From: Gibbula magus
Taxonomy: Eukaryota; Mollusca; Gastropoda; Trochida; Trochidae
DNA length: 64,000 bases
Assembly (NCBI GenBank): GCA_936450465.1
Contig: OW388302.1
Location: forward strand, 63,525,826 to 63,589,825
Direction of reading: 5' to 3'
Part shown: positions 53,990 through 64,000 of the stretch, piece by piece
How positions within the stretch are numbered: position 1 is the stretch's first letter
Layout of the letters: each line of letters opens with the position of its first letter
Notes under the pieces: generated by a model
What the model was told of the DNA's origin: nothing
Databases searched by the model: none
The model's input: the letters and a program-made list of their open reading frames with translations, nothing else
Translations under genes and position numbers: made by a program

Positions 53990-55585
53990 AGGGCTAACTA
54001 TTTTATGTCAAAACATCTTTTATGTGAAGTAGAGCGTCGTGTCTCCCCGTATTCATAAACTAGTGAAATAAGTTGATTTCCAAGAGCAAACCTCGTTGTT
54101 GTACGTACAGCTCGCATGGTAGTAGACACGAGTTTCAGTTCAGGGGAGGGAACTCGTGTTGGCCTGTGTGTTCATAAGATGACAACGTTATTTATATGAT
54201 GTTATGTTTTTATTTAGCTGGGACCGATCTTCTTTGTGTAATTTGTAAGGCGGCCCTTTTAAATGCTTACGATTTCAAGTAATCAATCAGATGTTTGGCC
54301 TGAAATGACATTCAGTAGATATTTCTTTCTGGTAAAAATAATCATTCCTTCATAAATGTCCAAAGTTAGTGAGTGTAAAGTGCAGTAAACGATTTCAAGT
54401 TCAGGGGAGTGAACTCGTGTATCCTTGTGTGTTGCGTGAGGTGAATGGATGTTATATGTTATATGGTATGTTTTTCAATTGAGTTGTATTGGTATTCTTT
54501 TTTGTAATTTTAATGCGTACAGTTCAAATAATTGGTATTTTGGGAGAAATTACATTCAGTAGATACTTCTTTCTTGTAAAAGTAATAATTTCTTTTCATG
54601 AATGTTCGAAGTTAGGGTGTACAACATAAATCTTTATTGCTGGTAACAGTATCATACTTAATTTGATTTAATTCCTGTTTGATTTTACATGATGATTGTA
54701 ATTTTGTAAGGGTATATTAATGCGTACGTTTTCAAATACTTATATATTTTGCCTGAATGACATTCAGTTGATATTTCTTTATTGTTGAAGTAATCATTTC
54801 TTTTATAAATTTTGGCTTGAAATGACATTCAGTAGATATTTCTTTCTGGTATTAAAAAAATAATCATTTCTTTCATAAAATGTTCGAGTTGTTGAGTGTA
54901 AAGAGCAGTAAACGATTTTAAGTTCAGGGGAGTGAACTCGTGTATCCTTGTGTGTTGCGTGAGGTGAATGGATGTTAATGTATGTTATGTTTCAATGAAT
55001 TGGGAATGGATCTTCTTTGTTGAAATTTTTTATGCGTACGGTTAAAAAAAAAAATTGATATTTTGGGTGGAATGACATTAAGTAGAGATTACTTTCTTGT
55101 AAAAGTAATCATTTCTGTTCATAAATGTTCGAAGTTATGGTATACAAAATAAACCGTTATTGCTACTAACAGATCATACTTAATTTAATTCCTGATTGAT
55201 TGTAACACATGATTGTAATTTCTAAGGGTCTTTTAATGCGTACATTTTCAAATACTTGGATATTTTGCCTGAATGACATCAGTATATATTTCTTTCCTGT
55301 TGAAGTTATCATTTCTTATATAAATTAGTTAGGATATACAACTTAAGTCTTTATTGTTACGCTACTAACAGATCATACTTAATTTAATTCCTGATTGATT
55401 GTAACACATGATTGTAATTTCTAAGGGTCTTTTAATGCGTACATTTTCAAATACTTGGATATTTTGCCTGAATGACATCAGTATATATTTCTTTCCTGTT
55501 GAAGTTATCATTTCTTATATAAATTAGTTAGGATATACAACTTAAGTCTTTATTGTTACTAACAGATCGTAGTTAATTAAATTCT
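53990..55585. repeat. Higher-order tandem repeats filling intron 1
   Basis: Blocks such as TTCAGGGGAGTGAACTCGTG, GACATTCAGTAGATATTTCT and TAATGCGTACATTTTCAAAT recur; a ~540-bp unit repeats near 54360 and 54900. The final ~195-bp unit occurs twice, at about 55178-55356 and 55374-55560, with near-perfect identity. Each of these units carries TTAATTCCTGATTGATTGTA-ACACATGATTG, a decayed copy of the real intron end and exon-2 start (GATGATCGTAACAG|GTGATTG). Confidence 0.8.
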
Positions 55586-55601
55586 TTGATGATCGTAACA
55601 G

Positions 55602-55889
55602 GTGATTGATCAACGTGGAAGGTGGAAGAGACTTGAGGCAAAGCTGTCTACCAAATACAGGAAGAAGGAAGCCGCGAAACAAGTCAAGGTTATCAGCATG
55701 AAATCTAAAACAGGAAAGATCTGTTACAAACTGAAATTCAACAAGTTCAATGGCTACTGGTACCTGGATTTCAGAAGATTTCTAGGCCCTCCTGCTTTTA
55801 TGATGTTCCAACGAGACAACGGGATATGTTTCCCGTTTGGTGACTTCATATCCGTATTGACAGCGCTGAGAACACAACTAGCAGAGTAG
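55602..55889 (+). CDS. Acidic nuclear-type protein, exon 2: PC4-like domain
   Basis: 95 codons plus stop after the acceptor CGTAACAG. Contains a basic RKKEAAKQVKVISMKSKTGK, then YKLKFNKFNGYWYLDFRRFL and NGICFPFGDFISVLTALRTQ. The pattern 'V--F-G--Y-D-R-F...GI-----F--L' resembles the single-stranded-DNA-binding fold of the PC4/p15 coactivator family (K-F-G---DIRE-Y...KGI-L----W--L). Similarity is by eye and moderate. With exon 1 the product has 359 residues. The next ORF begins 12 bp after its stop. Confidence 0.6.
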   Translation: MIDQRGRWKRLEAKLSTKYRKKEAAKQVKVISMKSKTGKICYKLKFNKFNGYWYLDFRRFLGPPAFMMFQRDNGICFPFGDFISVLTALRTQLAE

Positions 55890-55901
55890 TAGCCATCGGT
55901 C

Positions 55902-57168
55902 ATGTCTGCTACCTCCAAAAACGAACAATATATCCCATGTAAATTTTGTGGTAAAAGGGTTAAGGGGTATATGAATATGAAGAAACATTTACTGAACGAT
56001 GGCTGTCATGACGAAATGCAGTCCTCATCCGAGAGTGTAAATAGATATTCATGTTCAACGTGTAGTACTCAATTTTTATCACGTACTAAATATTACAAAC
56101 ACACAAGATCGTCTTGCTGCAGAGGGATTCCATCAGCAAGTGATAACCATCCCACAACGTCTTCTACCAAACAGGGCGGAACATCGTTGACTGCGAGAAG
56201 AGTAAGATGTGGGAAGTGTAAGAGATTTTTTGATAACAGGAAACTGCTGTGGCGGCATCGACGATTATCTCACACGGGGGGAAGCAGTAGTGACTTACAA
56301 TCGGAGCCGTGGCGTGATCTAGAAGGTGCGCAGAGTTCGCCTTGGATGAATGCTAGTGGAGAGATCACGGATGACGCATTGCACGAGGTGTACACCGTCC
56401 ATAAATCAATCATATTGCAGAAGCATGACGTCAACGATCGAGCTGATAATGAGACTCCGCACGGTATGACAACTCGTCGTAGGCGTCCTATCAATGTTAC
56501 GCATAAGTATAACTTTCCCCTTACTTGGAACGAGGACGCTGAATTAAAGTATATATTTCAAAATGAGCAGAAATCTTTTAAGGTAAATGTCTCATACGGT
56601 CTCATTCTACAACACGTGGAAACGGGAGAGTATCGATATTTCATAGCTTATCAAAATACCCGCATCTTTGACAAACCGCAGCAGATTACCACGGCGAGGT
56701 CACTGAATAGGATATCCAACAAAATCAAAAGGAAAAATCTGAGTGACCACGTTTTAGTTCAGAGACCGAATACAAAATGGCGGCCTACGTTTATAACGAA
56801 TGTAGTTTATGATGTTTACATCACCTCGTTCGTATTAGGCAAAGAGAACATAACACTGCCAAACTGGTTGAAAAGGAATAAGTCTATTTTCCAGTTCAGC
56901 CATAAGAAATCAGACTCGTTGTGTGCGTTTCGATGTTTAGCCTATCACCAAATGCCTCAGCTACGGAATAAGAAGTTTCAAACACAATCTGCGAAGGCTC
57001 ATCATGAGCGTCGTACCCTTCATATGTTCCTCAAATGGAAACAACATCTCAAGACACGAAGGGGGAAAAGTGTGACCCTAAATGACTTCCAAGGACTGGT
57101 AGTACCTGATGACATCCCAGAGTTTGAAAAATGTTTCAATCTCAGCGTTAACGTCTTCCGAAAGAACA
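55902..57168 (+). pseudogene. Zinc-finger ORF, N-terminal part of a PolB-type protein, cut by a LINE
   Basis: About 422 codons before LINE sequence starts. Three zinc-finger-like units: CKFCGKRVKGYMNMKKH, CSTCSTQFLSRTKYYKH and CGKCKRFFDNRKLLWRH. A middle domain has SYGLILQHVETGEYRYFIAY, and a later block DSLCAFRCLAYH, then FQGLVVPDDIPEFEKCFNLS-VNVF. I recall this 'LC-FRCLA-H ... D-PEFE--F---V-V' arrangement from the N-termini of large invertebrate proteins that end in a virus- or Polinton-type family B DNA polymerase. The polymerase domain itself is absent: the ORF is interrupted at about 57168 by LINE copy 3 and ends 74 out-of-frame codons later at 57392. Confidence 0.55.
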
Positions 57169-60155
57169 TAAATCCAAAACCATCATCCTCAAAACAAAAT
57201 TCTAAAAATTCAAAATCCAAATCCAAATCAGCAAACCGCAGAGGAGTGCGGTTGAGGTCTACAACAAATATGGATCTCTTGACCATGAGTCTGATGACGT
57301 CCTTATGGACGCATCAGACACAGCCTCTCTTAACAACTCCCCCAAAAAGGGGCACAGGGCTCGGTCCAAGGACCGTCGACTTTCTCCTGTAAAACCTCCA
57401 TCATGAGGCTTTTAATATTTTATTTTATCCTAGCATCCATGGCGATTCTCCAGTGGAATTGTCGAGGCTTTAAGGTTAATTTTAATGAATTGGGCTTGTT
57501 GGCCCAACAATACAATCCCCAAGCTATTTGCCTTCAAGAAACTCATCTTAAACAATCTGATACAGTTGCAATAAGACCATTCACTTTTTATAACTCTTTC
57601 TCCCCTTCTGCTGATAGGGCAAAAGGGGGTGCATCAATTTTAGTACGTGATGGAATTATCCACAGAGAAATTCCATTAAAAACACAATTACAAGCTGTAG
57701 CTGTCAGCTTATCATTATTTAAAACTTTAACTCTCTGCTCATTATATATTCCACCATCTCAAGATCTTACTATAAAAGATCTTGATCAACTTATTACCCA
57801 ATTACCTAAACCTTATATCATCATGGGTGACTTCAACGGTCACAATCCCCTCTGGGGTAGTAATACCCTAGACTCTAGGGGTAAAATACTCGAAAGTTTC
57901 CTTACCCAAAATGATTTATGTCTATTCAATGATGGTTCAAACACATATCTACATCCTGCTACAGGATCATATACAGCTATAGATTTATCAGTAACTGATG
58001 CATCCCTTTTACATGACTTTTCATGGTCAGTCCATGAGGATACATGTGGAAGTGACCACTTCCCCATTGTATTAGAACCCTCATCACCTATTCCCGAGGA
58101 GCACAATCCTCGTTGGAAATTTTCCAAGGCTGATTGGGGTACATTTTCTACCCTCTGCCGTGAACATATTATATATGATGAAATAATCAATGCAACTGAT
58201 CCTGTTGAGGCCTTTTCTAAAGGTCTCATTGATATAGCAACTGAAACTATCCCTAAAACCTCGGCAAATCCACGCATTCACAAGCCATGGTTTAATGAAA
58301 CCTGCGATACTGCCATAAAGGCACGTAAAAAAGCTGAACGCAAGCTCAGTAAACGACCTACAAGAATTAATTTAGATAACTGTCGCAAGGCTCGAGCTAA
58401 AGCTCGACGCACAGTCAACCAACAAAAACGTGAATCTTGGAGAGGCTATGTCTCTAAGATCAATTCCAGAACACCTATCAGCAAAGTCTGGAATATGATT
58501 AGTAGAATTAAAGGCAAAGGTTCCAAATCTACAATAAAACATCTTAAGGTCAATGATGACCTTCTCACCTCAAAATCTGACATTGCCAATAAGTTGGCTG
58601 AAACAATCTCTAAAAATTCTTCATCTGCAAATTATGTCCCTGCTTTCCAAAAGTACCAAAAGGTACAGGAAAAACGACCACTTCATTTCAAATCTGACAA
58701 TGGAGAAGATTATAATGAACACTTCTCCTTGTCAGAGCTCAAAACTGCACTTTCTAAAGCTCATGATACAGCAACCGGCCCTGATGAAATCCATTATCAG
58801 CTTCTAAAACATTTACCGGAACCTTGCCTTGAGGTTCTACTCCAGGTATTTAATCATATATGGGAAACGGGTGAATTTCCATCTTGTTGGCACAAGGCTA
58901 CTATTGTGCCAATCCCAAAACCTGGGAAGGATCATACAGACCCTTCCAACTACCGTCCTATAGCCTTAACAAGTTGCGTATGTAAAACTATGGAACGGAT
59001 GATCAATGATCGTCTAGTTTGGTACTTGGAAACTAATAAATTACTAACAGATATTCAATGTGGTTTCCGCAAACAACGCAGTACCACTGATCATCTAGTT
59101 CGTTTAGAATCATTTATTCGTGATGCATTTATTAATAAACAACATGCTGTGTCTATCTTTTTCGATTTAGAAAAAGCTTATGACACTACATGGAAGCATG
59201 GCATCCTAAAAGATTTATTTGAATTTGGCTTGCGAGGTCGTATGCCTCATTTTATATCTAATTTTTTACATGACCGCCAATTTAAAGTGCGCGTGGGTTC
59301 CACCCTTTCTGATTTCTTTGATCAAGAAATGGGTGTCCCACAAGGCAGCATTTTATCTGTCACATTATTTAGCATCAAAATTAACAGCTTGGCTAAAGTC
59401 TTAAATGACCATACAGATGGTTCACTTTTTGTGGACGATTTTGGAGTTTCCTGCAGAGGCAAAAATATGCCATCAATCGAGCGCCAATTGCAACTCTGCC
59501 TCAATAAAATCCATCAATGGTCGTTGGAAAACGGCTTCAAATTTTCCAAAGCTAAAACATCTTGTGTGCATTTTTGCAATATGCGCAAAATGCACAAAGA
59601 TCCAGAACTCTTTCTGGATAAAACTCCAATCAAAGTCGTTCCTGAGGCCAAGTTTCTTGGTCTCACATTTGATAGTAAATTATCATTTATCCCACACATT
59701 AAAAACCTTAAAGCTAAATGCTTAAAGGCATTAGACCTTTTAAAGGTCGTTTCAAATAATAAATGGGGTGGAGATGAAGAAACTCTTCTTCATCTCTATC
59801 GATCACTCATCCGCTCCAAACTAGATTATGGATCCATAATATATGGATCTGCTCGCCCCTCTTATATTAAAATGCTAGACACAATCCATCACCAGGGTCT
59901 CAGGCTTTGTCTTGGGGCCTTCAGAACTTCACCTGTTGAAAGCCTTTACGTTGAAGCTGATGAGCCATCTCTTGAAGATCGGCGCATCAAGCTAGCACTT
60001 CAATATATAACCAAACTAAAATCAAACCCTTCAAATCCTGCGTACAACTGCGTATTCAATCCTGAATACCAGCAGTTGTATAACTCAAAACCTAAAGCAA
60101 TTCCACCACTCGGTATCAGACTTCAACAACATGTTGAAGATTCTGATATCGACCT
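57169..60155 (+). mobile_element. I/Nimb-like LINE copy 3: 5'-truncated, interrupted 3'
   Basis: Starts within the Lys/Asn/Ser-rich end of ORF1, carries ORF2 from 57403 and stops at 60155 within the segment before RNase H, where copy 4 begins. ORF2 is colinear with copy 4 at a constant offset of 4712 bp over the shared region, with few substitutions, so both are recent. Confidence 0.9.
57403..60155 (+). CDS. LINE ORF2 (endonuclease-RT), copy 3, C-terminus missing
   Basis: Start ATG at 57403 overlaps the ORF1 stop (ATGA). Residues ~16-230 form the endonuclease: ILQWNCRGFK, CLQETHL, IIMGDFNGHNPLWG (catalytic Asp/Asn) and CGSDHFPIVLE (Asp-His). Residues ~440-740 form the RT: ATGPDEIHYQLLKHL, NYRPIALTSCVCK, FFDLEKAYDTTW, MGVPQGSILS and the FVDD catalytic box near residue 677. 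After about residue 917 the frame runs into the 5' end of copy 4 and stops at 60183, so RNase H and the knuckle are lost. EN and RT look intact. Confidence 0.92.
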
Positions 60156-60774
60156 GCCCCGTGGGGTGCCCGGGTTAGAATAGGCCCTCAGATCCTCCTG
60201 CTTGTCGTAAGAGGCGACTAAAAGGGGGCAGTCTGTTTGCCGTGGACTGCGACCTGTACGGGTGGAGGAAGGATGCCTGGTGGTTGAGGCTTGTGTGTAG
60301 CAGAATGCTACCACTAACCAATACACTGCTTCGGCCCCGACTTCATCTAGACAGGTGGCCAGATTGGTCCGGTCTGGTCAATCGGCTGGTCATGCCAAGC
60401 ACTTGGTTGCGCACATCTTTGCTGTCCTTCTTCTTACGTTGCTACCTCTCTTTACAATTTTTTTCTTTACTTTCTTAGTGCTCTCTTGCATACCTTCACC
60501 ACCTTTTCACAATGCTTTCCTTCCTGATGTACTATCCCTACTCTCTGCACTCTTTCTCAGTGCTCTCTTGCACACAATCATCAACTTTACTCGGCTTCCA
60601 AGATAGCGGTGGCCCATGGGCCAATCCAGTGAAACATTGGCAACGTTTTAGTGGAGTATATCATCCTTGTATCCCCGGTGCTGTCAGCAGGAGACCCGCT
60701 GACATACAGCATTGCCCTTGTTGGTACTCCGTGGTGGGTGGGGATCCAGGTTGACGAATATTTACCAACCCAAC

Positions 60775-62118
60775 ATGCCCCGTTCATACAAAAACAAGCG
60801 CAATCTTTCAACGGATGATTGTCCCTCTTCTGACGAAGAGGCAACAACATCAAAATCAAAAAAACATTCAAAATCATCTTACTCAAATCTTTCAACATCA
60901 GCTTCAACTAATTCAAACTCAAGCACTTTTACCCGGTTTTTGGTCATATCATCAACTGATGATAAACCTCTACGGCTTAATCCCTTCGCCACCGCCAAGA
61001 CCATTCAGGGTCTTGCTGGTGATGTGAAGGATGTCAAGAAGATCAGGAATGGTTTCCTGCTTGTGGAAGTTAAATCTAAACAGCAGGCAACATCACTTCT
61101 AACTTTGAAGAAAATTATTGATAAACCTGTTGAGGTTTCACCACACAAATCTTTAAACAGCAGCAAAGCCATCATCCGGGACAAGGATCGATGTCTCGAG
61201 GATTCATCTGAACAAGAGCTCCTTGACAACCTCAGGGACCAGGCAGTGACTGCAGTAAAGCGGTTCACCATCAAGAGAGAAGACAACATCATAAAGACCC
61301 ACACCTATCTTCTAACTTTCTCAACTCCACAAGCTCCAAAAACAGTTTATGCAGGATATTACAAACTCCCCACGGAACTGTATATCCCTAACCCACTCCG
61401 TTGCTACTGGTGCCAGAAGTTTGGCCATGGAAGCAACTCCTGCAAAGCGGATGAGCGTGTTTGTCCTCAGTGTGGCAAACTCGAGGATGAGAGCCATCCA
61501 GAGAAGTGCAAGGAGTTGCCTAAATGCGCCAACTGTGCTGGCGAACACTTGGCTTCCTCTAAGGAATGCCCACGGTGGCAACAGGAATCTCAAATCCTTA
61601 AACTTAAATTCACTCAAAATATCTCCTTTCCCGAAGCCAAACGCCTGGTTCTTGGGGGTCCTAAACCCTCATACTCCACCATAGTATCTTCAGCAACTAC
61701 CACTAAATGCTCTGTATCAACCCAGACAGATATTCAGTGGGTGAGTGATCCCCCAACTCAATACAAACTCCGCAATTCAACATCTTCCTCCATAGGTACC
61801 ATGACATTCCCTCTTCTGTCACTTTCAAATCCTACAAAGCCAGCTTCTCAAACCAAAAACCTAAAATCAAATCAAACCTCAAACCAGAAATCAAATTCAA
61901 AAACTGAAAACAAAACCAAAAACAGAACATCAAACCGCACTCCCAAAGGCCAAAGGAACGCGGTCGAGATCCACAACAAGTTTGGATCTCTCGACATTGG
62001 CTCTGATGATGTCCTTATGGATGCATCAGACACAGCCTCACTCAACAACTCACCCAAGAAGGGGCACAGGGGTCGGTCCAAGGACCGACGGCTTTCACCA
62101 GTAAAACCTCCACCATGA
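60775..62118 (+). CDS. LINE ORF1 (gag-like nucleic-acid-binding protein), intact
   Basis: 447 codons from the ATG at 60775 (MPRSYKNKRN). A longer upstream reading would need a TTG start and is unlikely. A Ser-rich N-terminus is followed at residues ~55-190 by an RRM-like module (RFLVISSTDDKPLRLNPFAT; GDVKDVKKIRNGFLLVEVKS), then three zinc knuckles: CYWCQKFGHGSNSC, CPQCGKLEDESHPEKC and CANCAGEHLASSKEC. A basic, Asn/Lys/Thr-rich tail ends SPVKPPP. It binds LINE RNA in the ribonucleoprotein. Its TGA overlaps the ATG of ORF2 by four bases, suggesting termination-reinitiation. Confidence 0.92.
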   Translation: MPRSYKNKRNLSTDDCPSSDEEATTSKSKKHSKSSYSNLSTSASTNSNSSTFTRFLVISSTDDKPLRLNPFATAKTIQGLAGDVKDVKKIRNGFLLVEVKSKQQATSLLTLKKIIDKPVEVSPHKSLNSSKAIIRDKDRCLEDSSEQELLDNLRDQAVTAVKRFTIKREDNIIKTHTYLLTFSTPQAPKTVYAGYYKLPTELYIPNPLRCYWCQKFGHGSNSCKADERVCPQCGKLEDESHPEKCKELPKCANCAGEHLASSKECPRWQQESQILKLKFTQNISFPEAKRLVLGGPKPSYSTIVSSATTTKCSVSTQTDIQWVSDPPTQYKLRNSTSSSIGTMTFPLLSLSNPTKPASQTKNLKSNQTSNQKSNSKTENKTKNRTSNRTPKGQRNAVEIHNKFGSLDIGSDDVLMDASDTASLNNSPKKGHRGRSKDRRLSPVKPPP

Positions 62119-64000
62119 GGCTTTTAATATTTTATTTTATCGCAGCATCCATGGCGATTCTGCAGTGGAATTGTCGAGGCTTTAAGGTAAATTTTAATGA
62201 ATTGGGCTTGTTGGCCCAACAATACAATCCCCAAGCTATTTGCCTTCAAGAAACTCATCTTAAAGAATCTGATAAAGTTGCAATGAGACCATTCACTTTT
62301 TATAATTCTTTCTCCCCTTCTGCTGATAGGGCAAAAGGGGGTGCATCAATTTTAGTACGTGATGGAATTATCCACAGGAAAATTCCATTAAAAACACAAT
62401 TACAAGCTGTAGCTGTCAGCTTATCATTATTTAAAACTTTAACTCTCTGCTCATTATATATTCCACCATCTCAAGATCTTACTATAAAAGATCTTGATCA
62501 ACTTATTACCCAATTACCTAAACCTTATATCATCATGGGTGACTTCAACGGTCACAATCCCCTCTGGGGTAGTAATACCCAAGACTCTAGGGGTAAAATA
62601 CTCGAAAGTTTCCTTACCCAAAATGATTTATGTCTTTTCAATGATGGTTCAAACACATATCTACATCCTGCTACAGGATCATATACAGCTATAGATTTAT
62701 CAGTTACTGATGCATCCCTTTTACATGACTTTTCATGGTCAGTCCATGAGGATACATGTGGAAGTGACCACTTCCCCATTGTATTAGAACCCTCATCACC
62801 TATTCCCGAGGAGCACAATCCTCGTTGGAAATTTTCCAAGGCTGATTGGGGTACATTTTCTACCCTCTGCCGTGAACATATTATATATGAGGAAATAATC
62901 AATGCAACTGATCCTGTTGAGGCCTTTTCTAAAGGTCTCATTGAAATAGCAACTGAAACTATCCCTAAAACCTCGGCAAATCCACGCATTCACAAGCCAT
63001 GGTTTAATGAATCCTGCGATACTGCCATTAAGGCACGTAAAAAAGCTGAACGCAAGCTCAGTAAACGACCTACAAGAATTAATTTAGATAACTGTCGCAA
63101 GGCTCGAGCTAAAGCTCGACGCACAGTCAACCAACAAAAACGCGAATCTTGGAGAGGCTATGTCTCTAAGATCAATTCCAGAACACCTATCAGCAAAGTC
63201 TGGAATATGATTAGTAGAATTAAAGGCAAAGGTTCCAAATCTACAATAAAACATCTTAAGGTCAATGATGACCTTCTCACATCAAAATCTGATATTGCCA
63301 ATAAGTTGGCTGAAACAATCTCTAAAAATTCTTCATCTGCAAATTATGTCCCTGCTTTCCAAAAGTACCAAAAGGTACAGGAAAAACGACCACTTAATTT
63401 CAAATCTGACAATGGGGAAGATTATAATGAACACTTCTCCTTGTCAGAGCTCAAAACTGCACTTTCTAAAGCTCATGATACAGCTACCGGCCCTGATGAA
63501 ATCCATTATCAACTTCTAAAACATTTACCGGAACCTTGCCTTGAAGTTCTACTTCAGGTATTTAATCATATATGGGAATCAGGTGAATTTCCATCTTGTT
63601 GGCACAATGCTACTATTGTGCCAATCCCAAAGCCTGGGAAGGATCACACAGACCCTTCCAACTACCGTCCTATAGCCTTAACAAGTTGTGTATGTAAAAC
63701 TATGGAACGGATGATCAATGATCGTCTAGTTTGGTACTTGGAAACTAATAAATTACTAACTGATATTCAATGTGGTTTCCGCAAACAACGCAGTACCACT
63801 GATCATCTTGTTCGTTTAGAATCATTTATTCGTGATGCATTTATTAACAAACAACATGCTGTGTCTATCTTTTTCGATTTAGAAAAAGCTTATGACACTA
63901 CATGGAAGCATGGCATCCTAAAAGATTTATTTGAATTTGGCTTGCGAGGTCGTATGCCTCATTTTATTTCTAATTTTTTACACGATCGCCAATTTAAAGT
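62115..64000 (+). CDS. LINE ORF2 (endonuclease-RT), copy 4, open to window edge
   Basis: Starts ATGAGGCTTTTAATATTTTA. Endonuclease blocks match copy 3 (ILQWNCRGFK; MGDFNGHNPLWG; CGSDHFPIV), and RT begins with the same ATGPDEIHYQ and NYRPIALTSC blocks, reaching FFDLEKAYDTTW before the end of the window. No indels relative to copy 3 over 1886 bp and no stop seen. Two visible replacements versus copy 3: KESDKVAMRP for KQSDTVAIRP, and IHRKIPLK for IHREIPLK. Confidence 0.9.
   Translation, partial: MRLLIFYFIAASMAILQWNCRGFKVNFNELGLLAQQYNPQAICLQETHLKESDKVAMRPFTFYNSFSPSADRAKGGASILVRDGIIHRKIPLKTQLQAVAVSLSLFKTLTLCSLYIPPSQDLTIKDLDQLITQLPKPYIIMGDFNGHNPLWGSNTQDSRGKILESFLTQNDLCLFNDGSNTYLHPATGSYTAIDLSVTDASLLHDFSWSVHEDTCGSDHFPIVLEPSSPIPEEHNPRWKFSKADWGTFSTLCREHIIYEEIINATDPVEAFSKGLIEIATETIPKTSANPRIHKPWFNESCDTAIKARKKAERKLSKRPTRINLDNCRKARAKARRTVNQQKRESWRGYVSKINSRTPISKVWNMISRIKGKGSKSTIKHLKVNDDLLTSKSDIANKLAETISKNSSSANYVPAFQKYQKVQEKRPLNFKSDNGEDYNEHFSLSELKTALSKAHDTATGPDEIHYQLLKHLPEPCLEVLLQVFNHIWESGEFPSCWHNATIVPIPKPGKDHTDPSNYRPIALTSCVCKTMERMINDRLVWYLETNKLLTDIQCGFRKQRSTTDHLVRLESFIRDAFINKQHAVSIFFDLEKAYDTTWKHGILKDLFEFGLRGRMPHFISNFLHDRQFK

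Larger units (their letters stand above)
60156..64000 (+). mobile_element. I/Nimb-like LINE copy 4: full 5' end, runs off the window
   Basis: Starts CCCCGTGGGGTGCCCGGGTT with a 5'UTR of about 620 bp (CTTGTCGTAAGAGGCGACTA, CGTGGACTGCGACCTGTACG), then ORF1 60775-62118 and ORF2 from 62115 to the edge. It is inserted head-to-tail within copy 3. As far as visible it is an intact, potentially active master-type copy. Confidence 0.92.

Noticed and set aside
57169..57392. C-terminal 74 residues of the 496-codon ORF as part of the polymerase-type protein
   Set aside because: They translate LINE ORF1 DNA in a wrong frame; the genuine homology stops at about 57168.
60712..60774. Upstream extension of LINE ORF1
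   Set aside because: It needs a TTG start within the 5'UTR; the first ATG in frame is at 60775 and gives a sensible N-terminus.

Overview
The window is eukaryotic, from an invertebrate and most likely a gastropod mollusc. It has spliced genes, tRNA-derived SINEs ending in (ACTC)n, several non-LTR retrotransposon families, a Ty3/Gypsy element, minisatellites and CCGT-type dispersed repeats of the kind common in mollusc genomes. The SINE/LINE tail ending in GGCGTTAAAC...ACTCACTCAC makes an abalone-like vetigastropod my best guess; that is recognition from memory, not a search. Most of the first 45 kb is mobile-element debris. The gene-bearing part is about 45.7-57.2 kb.

Layout. 0.67-5.64 kb: decayed L1/Tx1-like LINE with an internal 1.07 kb tandem duplication. 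6.3-7.2 kb: 36-bp minisatellite carrying a SINE. 7.9-14.1 kb: SINE and LINE tails, and two of four related hairpin elements. 14.5-16.0 kb: the other two hairpin elements. 16.0-19.3 kb: a 13/17-bp minisatellite with ~1.1 kb higher-order repeats, then inverted copies of its flanking module to 20.8 kb. 21-31.6 kb: dispersed repeats, a SINE cluster, an SGNH-like pseudogene and a GGGGTCAC-type repeat array. 31.6-35.1 kb: broken minus-strand exons, including OB-fold-like segments. 35.2-40.1 kb: minus-strand Ty3/Gypsy remnant. 40.1-43.5 kb: decayed I/Nimb-like LINE split by a TIR element.

45.7-51.5 kb (minus) reads as one spliced gene for a small type I membrane protein: signal peptide, short LRR-like Cys domain, Thr/Ser-rich stalk, then a choice of four terminal exons. 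Every terminal exon starts in phase 1 and encodes a transmembrane helix with a different cytoplasmic tail. A 5'-truncated LINE sits inside the gene between two identical 268-bp copies of one terminal exon region. A TTAA-flanked MITE abuts the stop codon of that same exon.

51.9-57.2 kb holds a minus-strand 160-aa protein built of CxxC...CxC units, a divergent plus-strand two-exon acidic protein with a PC4-like C-terminus, and, only 12 bp further on, a zinc-finger ORF resembling the N-terminal part of invertebrate protein-primed-type DNA polymerase B proteins. That ORF is cut by a LINE. 57.2-64 kb: two nearly identical I/Nimb-like LINEs, the second inserted in the first, with intact ORF1 and ORF2 open to the window edge.

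Two threads tie the window together. The SINE family and the I/Nimb-like LINE share a 3' tail, so the LINE machinery probably mobilises the SINE; several insertions keep clear target-site duplications. Also, repeats have repeatedly altered genes here: exon duplication, intron expansion and ORF truncation.
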